From the IMG/VR virus record IMGVR_UViG_3300047471_000692, positions 1 through 21,073 of that record: a DNA stretch of 21,073 nt; one strand, written 5' to 3'. The translations under genes and the position numbers were made by a program. Shown here piece by piece: positions 11,927-18,665 of the stretch. This DNA is from a virus. Numbering within the stretch: position 1 is the stretch's first letter; every line of letters starts with the position of its first letter. The notes below the pieces were generated by a model, which was given only the letters and a program-made list of their open reading frames with translations, was not told the DNA's origin and made no database searches.

Positions 11927-12498
11927 GACCCCTCCCAGGAGATTCTATCGATGGTCGTCGGGCCTTTGTGCGCTCGATCCCACACGTACCAGGCGAAGGC
12001 CATCGCGCTAGTGGCCTTTGGTCCCGTCCAGCCGTCGCGGTGCATCATCGGCAGTCGATTGCGAAATACGTGGATGCGTGCGAGCCCACTATCTTCGAGG
12101 ATGTCGGTGCGCTTGACGCTTTCGTAGAACGGCAAACGCAGCAGCATGATCACGCGCGGGCAGATGTCGATCGCGTGGCGCACGAAGGCCTCGGCCAACT
12201 TAAAGGGCGGGTTCGTGACGATCGCCTCGATTTTGTCTTGCGAACCCTTCGTTAAAAAATCGTGGCCGTAGAAGGTGTTTCTGTGCTTAGAGCCGTAGTC
12301 GATCAAGTCAGTAGCGAGCACCTCATTGCCTCTGGCGCGCAGCACCTTGACGATGTTGCCACGGCCGCAGGCTGGCTCCCATATTCTGAGCCAGGTTGGC
12401 AGTCGCTCGGCGCGCAGCATGGCCTCGACGGCCACGGCCGGTGTCTCGTAAAGATCGTCGCCGCGCTCGGCGTGCTTGTGTCGGAGCTCAAGCATCAT
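11923..12498 (-). CDS. Orphan DNA adenine-type methyltransferase
   Basis: This gene encodes about 191 residues. The start is ATG 12498 or the adjacent ATG 12495, both overlapping the upstream stop. A DLYETP motif (15-20) precedes the SAM-binding motif I EPACGRGNI (41-49), an acidic strand end follows (ATDLID), and the catalytic motif IV is NPPF (96-99), as in N6-adenine DNA methyltransferases. It lacks a large target-recognition domain, and no restriction gene is nearby, so it likely protects or marks phage DNA. A role on RNA or protein cannot be excluded, because NPPF-type motifs are shared. Confidence 0.85.
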   Translation of the reverse strand: MMLELRHKHAERGDDLYETPAVAVEAMLRAERLPTWLRIWEPACGRGNIVKVLRARGNEVLATDLIDYGSKHRNTFYGHDFLTKGSQDKIEAIVTNPPFKLAEAFVRHAIDICPRVIMLLRLPFYESVKRTDILEDSGLARIHVFRNRLPMMHRDGWTGPKATSAMAFAWYVWDRAHKGPTTIDRISWEGS

Positions 12499-13115
12499 TT
12501 GAAATTGTCCGTTAGCTTGTCCCAGGATCCCGGCTGCGCATCGGGCAGCGCGTCCCACTGCTCTTGCGTGATGCCGTGCCTCTCCATCACTGCCTTGGGC
12601 GTGGCCGGCACATGGTCGCCAGCGAAATGAAAGCCGGCGGCGCGGAGCTCGCCCTTGATCCTGGCCACCACCGCTGCGCGCTGCTCGGGCGTTGTCGTCT
12701 TGACCTCGGCCTCGTAGAGCTCGCGCTGGCGCAGCTGCTCGGCCGCGCGCCGATCCCAATCCGCAGCGTAGCTCGATTGCCGCGCGCGCGAGTCGCAGAA
12801 TTCCACGAGCTCGGCGATCGAGGGCGGAAACTTGCATTCGCGCTGGATGCCGGTGATCGGCGATGTCGCCCAGGTGATCGTCGCATCGTCATACTTTTCC
12901 AGCACCGTCAATAGCTGTTCAAGGAAGCCTTCTGGATCCGCGAAGTCATCCTTTCGGTAGGCGCTGAAGATGCGCCTTGCCGCCTTCGTTACCCACGCCG
13001 ACCGGTCGAGGTCCGCTCGTGCCTGGGACGTATTCGCGGACACCGTTTTGGGTGAAGAAGTCGTCAAGCTTGTCGGTGACGTCCAATAGCGATCCAGATC
13101 GTCTTCCATGTCCAT
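12495..13115 (-). CDS. Replication-associated protein (helicase-loader position)
   Basis: This gene encodes about 206 residues from ATG 13115; ATG 13109 has better spacing to the AGGGG site. The first ~50 residues are Ser/Thr-rich and overlap the upstream gene by 170 bases in another frame. The ordered part starts at about AWVTKAARRIFSAYRKDDFADPE and includes FLEQLLTVLEKY and CKFPPSIAELVEFCD, patterns I recall from phage replication-associated proteins. The C-terminus is helical and charged, ending with GITQEQWDALPDAQPG. Position after the replication protein suggests a loader or cofactor, which is inference. A fusion through a frameshift is the alternative. Confidence 0.65.
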   Translation of the reverse strand: MDMEDDLDRYWTSPTSLTTSSPKTVSANTSQARADLDRSAWVTKAARRIFSAYRKDDFADPEGFLEQLLTVLEKYDDATITWATSPITGIQRECKFPPSIAELVEFCDSRARQSSYAADWDRRAAEQLRQRELYEAEVKTTTPEQRAAVVARIKGELRAAGFHFAGDHVPATPKAVMERHGITQEQWDALPDAQPGSWDKLTDNFK

Positions 13116-13506
13116 TGCCCCTGTTGCGGTACGGTGATGAGAGCCAATTGCGCCAGGCAGCGTCCCAGTTGGCGTAGCGCTTGGCATGTGCTGTGCAGTA
13201 GTCGGTGAAGCGAACGAACTCACCCCGGTCCTTCTCTGCGATGATGGGATGCCAATCGGCCGGCATCGTCGTCAGTGCGCGCTTGGTCCGGGCCGGCTTA
13301 GGTGCATCACACAGCTGTAACGTTTCATGTAACGTTACAGGTTTGTTGTTTTTGCTAATCTTTGGGCGCGTAACGTTACGGTAACGTTTCAGTCGCTGAC
13401 GATCGCGCTCACGTCGCGCGGCGAGAGCCTCGAAGGTGTCCACAATTTTTTCGATGATGTCCGCGCGCACGCCCTTCGCCTGGAGCTCGGCAAGCACGTC
13501 GCGCAT
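12946..13506 (-). CDS. Phage replication protein carrying a candidate origin
   Basis: This gene encodes 186 residues from ATG 13506, with GGAGG 9 bases upstream. The N-terminus is helical (VLAELQAKGVRADIIEKIVDTFEAL) and very basic (ARRERDRQRLKRYR). The C-terminal half has MPADWHP...FVRFTDYCTAHAKRYANWDAAWRNWL, a motif found at the C-terminus of many phage replication initiator or DnaT-like proteins. The DNA for the linker (13317-13391) holds four GTAACGTT repeats around an AT-rich stretch, like the lambda ori inside O. The last residues after GTSGPRP are probably not under selection, since the next gene is read there in another frame. Confidence 0.75.
   Translation of the reverse strand: MRDVLAELQAKGVRADIIEKIVDTFEALAARRERDRQRLKRYRNVTRPKISKNNKPVTLHETLQLCDAPKPARTKRALTTMPADWHPIIAEKDRGEFVRFTDYCTAHAKRYANWDAAWRNWLSSPYRNRGNGHGRRSGSLLDVTDKLDDFFTQNGVREYVPGTSGPRPVGVGNEGGKAHLQRLPKG
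13317..13391. other. Candidate replication origin (iteron cluster)
   Basis: Four copies of GTAACGTT start at 13317, 13329, 13370 and 13381. The outer copies extend to GTAACGTTTCA. The inner two are perfect palindromes (TGTAACGTTACA and CGTAACGTTACG). A T-rich, low-GC stretch (about 13340-13364) separates the pairs. Iterons flanking an easily melted stretch inside a replication protein gene is the arrangement of lambdoid origins. This is inferred from the sequence layout. Confidence 0.65.
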
Positions 13507-13635
13507 GAGGTAAGGCCTCCACACAGGCAGGAGAAAGGGCGCCGGTAAGCCTCAGTGTGGCGAGGCAACGGTCATGACTCCGCTGTCCCGGCTAGCGACC
13601 AGCAGACTCGACTGCGGTCGATTCGGTCAAGTCAA

Positions 13636-14046
13636 TTATTGAATCTTTCCCCGCACAACACCCCAGCGCTCCAGATAGCCGAGCGCAGCGTCATAGCCCT
13701 GCGCGAAGGCCCATGTTGCGCCGGCCTCTTCCATCTGCTGCTTAACCTCCAGCTGTTTAGCGCTCGGGTGCTTGCCGAGCATCTTGAGCTCCAGGCCATA
13801 GGCGCGGCCTTTGTACAGGATGATGACGTCAGGCACGCCGGCAACGACGCCGAGGCCCTGCAGGATCGCGCCTTCGTTATTGGTGCGCCAGCCGCCGTTG
13901 GGACAGTGGAATGCAAACACGCCAGGCATGCCGCGCTGGCGGATGTGCGTGAAGATCGCGCGCTGGATCTGCGCCTCGGTCTTCGGCTCAAGTTTCGTCG
14001 GGTTCAATGCCCCAGAGTAGGGGCGAAGCTTCGAAGCCTCGCTCAT
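13636..14046 (-). CDS. VRR-NUC domain nuclease
   Basis: This is a 136-residue PD-(D/E)XK nuclease of the VRR-NUC family. Residue E24 lies in KTEAQIQRAI. Next come FHCPNGG (46-52) and GVPDVIIL (70-77, D73), and ELK at 86-88 provides the metal and catalytic residues. VRR-NUC enzymes in phages often act as structure-specific nucleases or Holliday-junction resolvases. GAGGG lies about 7 bases before ATG 14046. The first 59 bases overlap the end of the regulator gene. About 130 bases without a clear gene separate it from the replication protein. Confidence 0.9.
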   Translation of the reverse strand: MSEASKLRPYSGALNPTKLEPKTEAQIQRAIFTHIRQRGMPGVFAFHCPNGGWRTNNEGAILQGLGVVAGVPDVIILYKGRAYGLELKMLGKHPSAKQLEVKQQMEEAGATWAFAQGYDAALGYLERWGVVRGKIQ

Positions 14047-14188
14047 GCAATGCCCTCGTCATGATCAGGTAGAGTCGCGCCGGAAACTTTTTCTGCGTGT
14101 CGAGCCAGTTGACCAGATTATTGTAGCGTTTGCCGGTGAGCTTGAGCACCGCGGGACGGCCGCCCAGCGCATCGATCACGTCTTCCAT
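13988..14188 (-). CDS. Small HTH (Cro/CI-type) transcriptional regulator
   Basis: This gene encodes 66 residues from ATG 14188; an in-frame ATG 14224 would add 12 residues. The pattern MEDVIDALGGRPAVLKLTGKRYNNLVNWLDTQKKFPARLYLIM is that of short Cro-like phage regulators: helix, turn, recognition helix with N-N-xxNW, then a third helix. The predicted promoter start falls at about 14223, so the 14224 ATG would be leaderless, while 14188 has a 35-base leader. It is the first gene of the leftward replication operon and the obvious candidate to bind the palindromes in 14236-14288 and 7161-7175. Confidence 0.75.
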   Translation of the reverse strand: MEDVIDALGGRPAVLKLTGKRYNNLVNWLDTQKKFPARLYLIMTRALHERGFEASPLLWGIEPDET

Positions 14189-14229
14189 GTCCGCGCACCA
14201 AAGCCGGCGATGCCTTCGAGCCATTAGGC

Positions 14230-14259
14230 CTTATACAGGTGTCCTGCTAAACCTGGCAA
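14230..14259 (-). promoter_or_regulatory. Leftward early promoter with operator
   Basis: On the minus strand TTGCCA (14254-14259), an 18-base spacer and TATAAG (14230-14235) form a promoter for the HTH regulator and replication genes. The imperfect operator CAGGTGTCCTG (14236-14246) abuts the -10. Confidence 0.65.
14236..14246. promoter_or_regulatory. Variant copy of the palindromic operator
   Basis: CAGGTGTCCTG is a symmetric 11-base site that differs from the perfect copies (CAGGTGACCTG) only at one central base. It sits between the -35 and -10 of the leftward promoter, so occupancy would repress that promoter. Confidence 0.6.
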
Positions 14260-14265
14260 GGTCGG

Positions 14266-14294
14266 TTGCCATATGTCAGGTGACCTGATATCTG
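14266..14294 (+). promoter_or_regulatory. Rightward early promoter with perfect operator
   Basis: TTGCCA (14266-14271) and TATCTG (14289-14294) are separated by 17 bases. The spacer contains the perfect palindrome TCAGGTGACCTGA (14276-14288), identical to the core at 7162-7174. The predicted transcription start, about 7 bases after the -10, falls on the ATG at 14301, so the first message may be leaderless. Confidence 0.7.
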
Positions 14295-14300
14295 GAGGGG

Positions 14301-15080
14301 ATGACAAACACCCGCGATCGCTCAAAGAGCATGGGCGGCACTGACATGAAAATCATCATGGACGGCGTCGCCACCAAAATCCATCAGCTGTGGCTGGAGA
14401 AGACCGGCCAGGCCCTCCCCGACGATCTCAGTGGCGTGTGGCCGGTGCGCCGCGGCCAGGCCACTGAGGCCCTCAACATTGAATGGTTCGAGCGCAAACA
14501 ACAGATGTCGGTGTCGCGCCGCGGCGATGTCGTGCGACACCCGCTGCTGCCCTGGGCGACGGTCACGCTCGACGGCTGGGTCGACGCGATCGAATGTCCG
14601 CTTGAGGCCAAAGACGTCGGCGGCCACGAAACGCTAGAGGTCGTCATCATGCGCTACCAACCGCAGATGCAATGGCAGTGCGAGGTGACCGGCGCCGACC
14701 AAGTTGCGATGTCGCTGATCATCGCCGGCCGCGAGCCGGTCGTCGAGTACATCGCGCGCGACGCCGCCTACGCCGACAAAATGATCGAGGTCGGCGAGCT
14801 CTTCTGGAAGCATGTGGTGGATCGCACGCCGCCGGTCGATCTGCCCGTCGTGCCGCCGCCGATCGAGGCGAAGGCCGAATACGATATGACCGGCGACAAT
14901 CGCTGGGCGTCAGAGGCCGCGATTTGGTTGGAGACAAAAGCTTCGGTCGAGAAAAACGAGGCGGCAGCGTTGATGCTCAAAGAGCTCGTGCCGGCCGACG
15001 CAAAAAAATGCACCGGACATGGTGTCTTTATCTCGCGGAATCGCGCTGGCAACCTGTCACTGCGGGAGCTAAAAAAATGA
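14301..15080 (+). CDS. YqaJ-type viral recombinase (exonuclease)
   Basis: This is a 259-residue 5'-3' exonuclease of the YqaJ/lambda-Exo superfamily. The N-terminal SMGGTD (about 10-15) matches the family GGSD motif. LWLEKTGQ follows, then GQATEALNIEWFE (conserved E), TLDGWVD (catalytic D region), LEAKDVG (E-x-K) and RYQPQMQWQCEVTG (Q and Y helix). The C-terminus ends with GHGVFISRNRAGNLSLRE, common in alphaproteobacterial phage versions. GGAGGGG touches the ATG directly, too close for normal use, so either the message is leaderless or ATG 14331 is used; that shorter form would still keep the GGTD motif. Confidence 0.9.
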   Translation: MTNTRDRSKSMGGTDMKIIMDGVATKIHQLWLEKTGQALPDDLSGVWPVRRGQATEALNIEWFERKQQMSVSRRGDVVRHPLLPWATVTLDGWVDAIECPLEAKDVGGHETLEVVIMRYQPQMQWQCEVTGADQVAMSLIIAGREPVVEYIARDAAYADKMIEVGELFWKHVVDRTPPVDLPVVPPPIEAKAEYDMTGDNRWASEAAIWLETKASVEKNEAAALMLKELVPADAKKCTGHGVFISRNRAGNLSLRELKK

Positions 15081-15337
15081 GCTACTACCTGATGCGGATA
15101 CTGAGCCCGCCGGAGCTCGCCGGAAAATTTCTGCGCAGCTTTGATTTTGATGCCGAGGACGGGCGCGGCTACGGCGTGTTCACGATGGACGGCACGCGCG
15201 CCAAAAGGTTTCGCGACGGTCGCGCCGCGATGGAATTCTGGAAAACCATTTCTAAAAAAAGACCGCTGCGCTCGGACGGCAAAGCGAACCGTCCGCTTTC
15301 GGCGAGCACAATCGAAATCGTCAAATTGGGAGACTAA
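15077..15337 (+). CDS. Small hypothetical protein between exonuclease and annealase
   Basis: This gene encodes 86 residues from ATG 15077, an ATGA overlap with the exonuclease stop; longer frames beginning at 14672 are out-of-frame readings of the exonuclease. The sequence looks like a compact alpha/beta protein (FDFDAEDGRGYGVFTMDGT, then MEFWKTISKKRPLRSDG) with a basic end. I recognise no family. Its place between the two recombination genes suggests a partner in that pathway, which is inference. Confidence 0.75.
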   Translation: MSYYLMRILSPPELAGKFLRSFDFDAEDGRGYGVFTMDGTRAKRFRDGRAAMEFWKTISKKRPLRSDGKANRPLSASTIEIVKLGD

Positions 15338-15338
15338 C

Positions 15339-16220
15339 ATGACCACTGAAACCAAGCCGCTCGAAATCATCGAGCCCGCACTCGCAAGTCCGTTGCAGCT
15401 GCCGGCGGTCGCCGACAAGCACGGCGCCGTCGTCGAGAAAAAAGCAGCGCGCAAGCGCGAGGATAAGCCGGCGTCGATCGTCAACATTGCGGCCGCGATC
15501 TCCGGCGTCATCGCCGAGTGCGGTGTCGTCGCCAAGCTCGGCACCAACAAATTTCATAACTACAAGTTCGCGCAGATGCAGGATGTCCTGCAGAAGGTCA
15601 CACCGCTGATCGCCAAGCACGGCCTCATCATCGTGCAAACGGAGGTGGACCGTCAGATGGTCGATGAGGGGAAAGCGGTCGCGGTCGAATACGAGTTCAC
15701 GATCGCACATACGTCTGGGGAGGTTTGGCCGGATCGGCCGAAGCAGACCGGGCTATGCCGGTGCCGCGATAGCAAGGGCGGGTTCGATGACAAGTGCTTC
15801 AACAAAGCACACACCGCCGCCAGGAAATATTTTTTGCTCGCGCTATTCCAGATCGCGACCGGCGAGGAGGATGACGCCGACGAGCATGAAACCGGTCGAG
15901 CACCGCCGCCGCCAAAGCGGCCGGCGCCCAAGCACGATCCTCACACGGGTGAAATTTTTGAATCCGACGCTACTGCGACCCACCAACAATCGACGGCAGC
16001 GAAGGAAGCCGCCCCCGCCGCAAATGGGGGGGCGGAACCTATGAGCCTGGAGAGCATGGCTCGCGAAGCGGCCGCACGTGGCCGTGACGTGTTCCGTACC
16101 TTCTGGCGCAACCGCTCAGCAGCTGAGCAGAAGCAGCTAGAGGCGATCGGAGCGGAACTGAAGACACTGATGGCACAAGCAAAGGACGCGCAGGATGAGG
16201 CAACAGCGACAGGCTACTAA
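15339..16220 (+). CDS. erf: ERF family single-strand annealing protein
   Basis: This gene encodes 293 residues from ATG 15339, one base after the preceding stop (TAACATG), with GGGAGA 8-9 bases before it. The ERF core runs from about residue 40 to 165: ASIVNIAAAISGVIAECGVVAKLGTNKFHNYKFAQMQDVL (read in parts), then PLIAKHGLIIVQTE, VEYEFTIAHTSGEVW, and the signature AARKYFLLALFQIATGEEDDAD. ERF proteins anneal complementary single strands made by an exonuclease; here YqaJ is the partner. The C-terminal 120 residues are a Pro/Ala-rich linker and a final helix, as in other ERF proteins. Confidence 0.92.
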   Translation: MTTETKPLEIIEPALASPLQLPAVADKHGAVVEKKAARKREDKPASIVNIAAAISGVIAECGVVAKLGTNKFHNYKFAQMQDVLQKVTPLIAKHGLIIVQTEVDRQMVDEGKAVAVEYEFTIAHTSGEVWPDRPKQTGLCRCRDSKGGFDDKCFNKAHTAARKYFLLALFQIATGEEDDADEHETGRAPPPPKRPAPKHDPHTGEIFESDATATHQQSTAAKEAAPAANGGAEPMSLESMAREAAARGRDVFRTFWRNRSAAEQKQLEAIGAELKTLMAQAKDAQDEATATGY

Positions 16221-16221
16221 C

Positions 16222-16605
16222 ATGAAAGTCGATGTCGAAAAGGAAATCGAATCCCTCGTGACGCTGGTCAAAGAGCAGAACGAGGCATTGCCCAAGGCGA
16301 GCCCCATAGAAGTCGACATCGGCCTGGCCAACATCGAGAAGGTCGGGAAACTGATGTCGCAAGGACTAGGCGAGATCTTCATCGAGGCCGCGAAGCGATC
16401 GCGTGAGGCTGGGCAAAAAGCGGTCAACGAGGCCGCCGCGTTTAATGCGCGGATGGAAAAGATCGCGGCCGATTGTGAGAAGGCGGCAGCGGAAGCGTCT
16501 AGCGATGTGGAGAAGCGCACCGCTCGTGGACGTGAACTGTGCGAAGGTGCATCAAGGCTGGCGGCGCTGATCACAGCCGCAAGCCAGCTGACGCAGCAGC
16601 GCTAA
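16222..16605 (+). CDS. Hypothetical helical protein ending the recombination operon
   Basis: This gene encodes 127 residues from ATG 16222, one base after the ERF stop (TAACATG as at the previous junction). ATG 16195 would add nine residues and overlap the ERF gene. The protein is almost all helix, with coiled-coil-like stretches (VEKEIESLVTLVKEQNEALP, then AAAFNARMEKIAADCEKAAAE). No family is recognised. It is followed by an intrinsic terminator. Confidence 0.75.
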   Translation: MKVDVEKEIESLVTLVKEQNEALPKASPIEVDIGLANIEKVGKLMSQGLGEIFIEAAKRSREAGQKAVNEAAAFNARMEKIAADCEKAAAEASSDVEKRTARGRELCEGASRLAALITAASQLTQQR

Positions 16606-16625
16606 CGACAAGCACAGAACGTAAG

Positions 16626-16660
16626 CGGCGGCATCGCGCTGGTGCCGCCGTTTTTATTTT
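16626..16660 (+). terminator. Rho-independent terminator of the recombination operon
   Basis: The stem CGGCGGCA/TGCCGCCG (8 base pairs) with a 9-base loop is followed directly by TTTTTATTTT. It lies 21 bases past the last stop. The T-run contains the stop of the convergent leftward lysis gene (16654-16656). Confidence 0.9.
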
Positions 16661-17145
16661 GCCCTCGGCGCCGAGCAGTACGGGCCGAATGAATCACATT
16701 CTTGGAAATCAATTTTCGTCCCGCTGCTCGGCAGCGTCAAAAACGGTACACCGGGCGGCGGTTGATATTTTTGCAGACGCTTCAGCTGCTCTTCGACCAA
16801 TTTGTGATTGGCTTCGCGTTCCATATCGATCGCCTTCTGCATCCGCTCGATGTCTTTCTGCGCGGTCGTCAACATCGTTTCGGTCACGCGCTGAATGTTG
16901 TCGATCACCATTTTGGTGACGTCCTGGCTGACGCAATTGGCCATCAGCTTGTCGGTGTCGCGCTGCCAGGTAATGACCATCTGCGCGGTTTCCTTGCGCT
17001 GTTCGAGCGTCGATGCGTTGGTGTAGAAGAGCAACCCGCACAACACCAAGATGACAACGACCAGCGCGAGGCTGAGCGGTTGGTCCTTGAGCGCATCAAA
17101 AAACGAGCGGGCAGTTTTGCCCGCCTCCTCTGCACCTGGGATCAT
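16654..17145 (-). CDS. Membrane-anchored coiled-coil protein, probable lysis gene
   Basis: This gene encodes 163 residues from ATG 17145, a 4-base overlap with the endolysin stop. One N-terminal membrane span (residues 24-41, LSLALVVVILVLCGLLFY) is followed by a long helix with heptad character (AQMVITWQRDTDKLMANC, then KDIERMQKAIDMEREANHKLVEEQLKRLQK) and a C-terminus with two Cys (ECDSFGPYCS). This topology is that of an inner-membrane spanin or a single-span holin-like protein. Pairing with the endolysin supports a lysis role; which type is not settled. No separate outer-membrane spanin lipoprotein was seen. Confidence 0.7.
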   Translation of the reverse strand: MIPGAEEAGKTARSFFDALKDQPLSLALVVVILVLCGLLFYTNASTLEQRKETAQMVITWQRDTDKLMANCVSQDVTKMVIDNIQRVTETMLTTAQKDIERMQKAIDMEREANHKLVEEQLKRLQKYQPPPGVPFLTLPSSGTKIDFQECDSFGPYCSAPRAK

Positions 17146-18656
17146 GCGATGGCCTGTATACTTTCAATCTGTTTGAGCAGCGCGTCAGTCGTTTTTAGAA
17201 TCTCGATCTCTTTCCGATTGACCGGACCCCAATGCTGGCGTCGCGTGCGCAGGCCGATCGCCGTCACCGTGACCGTGAATAGCGGCGCAAAGCGGGCGAG
17301 CCATTGGTAGCGTGCGCCGTCGCCCGAGCCGTAGCAGGAAAGATTGTTCGCCGTCGGCCAGATGTCCTTGCGGAATTGTTCGAAGCCGCGAGGTGTCTCC
17401 CAAAAATCTTCCAGCAGCTGCGGGATGTCACCGTGCGCGCTGCGGATGTTCCAGCTTGTCTGAAACAAGCCGGCCTCGCACGTGTCACTCTCGACGTTGC
17501 TCGCCGACAGATCGCGGCCCTCCCAACATTTGCCCGAGCTCTCGCGCACGCCGAGCCCGATCATCAGCACGAACAGATGCCGCAGCGTGTCGGTGCCAGG
17601 GAAATCGTTTTTCATGCCGAGCGCTTTGAATTCGTCATGGTACCAGGCGAGCGCATCGATATCGGTTTTGCCGGCGTCAGCCATCGACATCACATCGATG
17701 CAGTCCGGCTGCGCCACGAGCAGGTTGGCGTAGCAGAGACACATGCCTGGCAGGTAGCCTGGCGGCGTCACGCCGCGATCGTTCCAGGGATAGTCCATCA
17801 GCGCCGAGTCCTCGGCGATCTCGATCACCTCGGCGATATGTTTTTCGGTCAGCGCGTAGGTGCTCTCGTCGACACGCTCGTTGAGCTCGAACACCTCGTC
17901 CCATGTCGTCATGCCGACGATGCCGTCGGGTGGGAGATCGGCGGCCGCCTGGAAGGCTTTAACTTGCGTCGCGGTGATCTCGCCGAAATCGCCGTCAGCT
18001 GGGATCCCAAGCGATTCCTGCAGAAAGGCAACGTCCGGTCCTTGCGATCCTTTCTTGAGCACGCGATCGCCAGGCTCCTCGGCCGTGACCGGCGGCTCTT
18101 CGATATCGAGCTCTTCGTCGGCAAGCGCCGAGGCGAGCGCATCACAAATTTTTTCGAAGCGAGCGCGGTACGCATCGCAGTCGATTTTCGCGTCACAAAA
18201 TAGCGCCTCGACTAGCACGGCCGGACAATTCGTCGCGTTCAGAAATTTCAAATCGGATCTTGGCTTGGGTCCGCGATCTGGCAGCTGCGCGGCCGCGGCC
18301 ATCGCCTTGGAAATTCGTGCGGCGAGCTCCTCCTGGGTTTTAAAGCAGCACTCCACGCCCATAGCTTTCGTTGTCGTCGACGAGTAGGCGTTCATGTGAA
18401 TCGAGCAATCGATGTCGTGTTTGGGCGCCGTCAAATTGTGGAAGTCGACTATGCGCTGTAAATTTTCCGACTGTGACGTGCTGACGTCATCCCAGTAGGT
18501 CGTCACGCCGATCCCGCGCGCGCGCAGGAGCTCGGCAGTGCGCGTCGTCATTTTTCTCACCTCGTCGACCTCATCGAGGCCCCAAGGTGTTGCCGACGAA
18601 TAGCCTGAAGCACCTCTCACCTTCAAAGCGTGGCCGGCGGAAATTACGATGTGCAT
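17142..18656 (-). CDS. Modular endolysin: amidase, peptidoglycan-binding, glycosidase-like
   Basis: This gene encodes 504 residues. Residues 1-180 are an Amidase_3-type zinc amidase: H9 (SAGHALK), E29 or E32, H87 (SIHMNA) and catalytic E150 (VLVEALFC). Residues 198-256 are a PG_binding_1 domain (LKKGSQGPDVAFLQESLG, then DGDFGEITATQVKAFQ, then DGIVGMTTW). Residues 265-504 form a third domain with RESSGKCWEGRD (E372) and EAGLFQTSWN, resembling lysozyme or transglycosylase-like modules of rhizobial phage endolysins. Two lytic activities on one chain are thus predicted. GGAGC lies 7 bases before ATG 18656. It has no signal peptide, so it should need a holin. Confidence 0.88.
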   Translation of the reverse strand: MHIVISAGHALKVRGASGYSSATPWGLDEVDEVRKMTTRTAELLRARGIGVTTYWDDVSTSQSENLQRIVDFHNLTAPKHDIDCSIHMNAYSSTTTKAMGVECCFKTQEELAARISKAMAAAAQLPDRGPKPRSDLKFLNATNCPAVLVEALFCDAKIDCDAYRARFEKICDALASALADEELDIEEPPVTAEEPGDRVLKKGSQGPDVAFLQESLGIPADGDFGEITATQVKAFQAAADLPPDGIVGMTTWDEVFELNERVDESTYALTEKHIAEVIEIAEDSALMDYPWNDRGVTPPGYLPGMCLCYANLLVAQPDCIDVMSMADAGKTDIDALAWYHDEFKALGMKNDFPGTDTLRHLFVLMIGLGVRESSGKCWEGRDLSASNVESDTCEAGLFQTSWNIRSAHGDIPQLLEDFWETPRGFEQFRKDIWPTANNLSCYGSGDGARYQWLARFAPLFTVTVTAIGLRTRRQHWGPVNRKEIEILKTTDALLKQIESIQAIA

Positions 18657-18665
18657 CGTGAGCTC

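Noticed and set aside
13507-13635. Promoter or small gene in the 129-base gap before the replication gene
   Set aside because: TTGAC-like boxes are present but no -10 at suitable spacing, and the only frame with a start is a few codons long.
17304-18203. Rightward frame of 299 codons
   Set aside because: It is opposite the endolysin, which has intact domain motifs.
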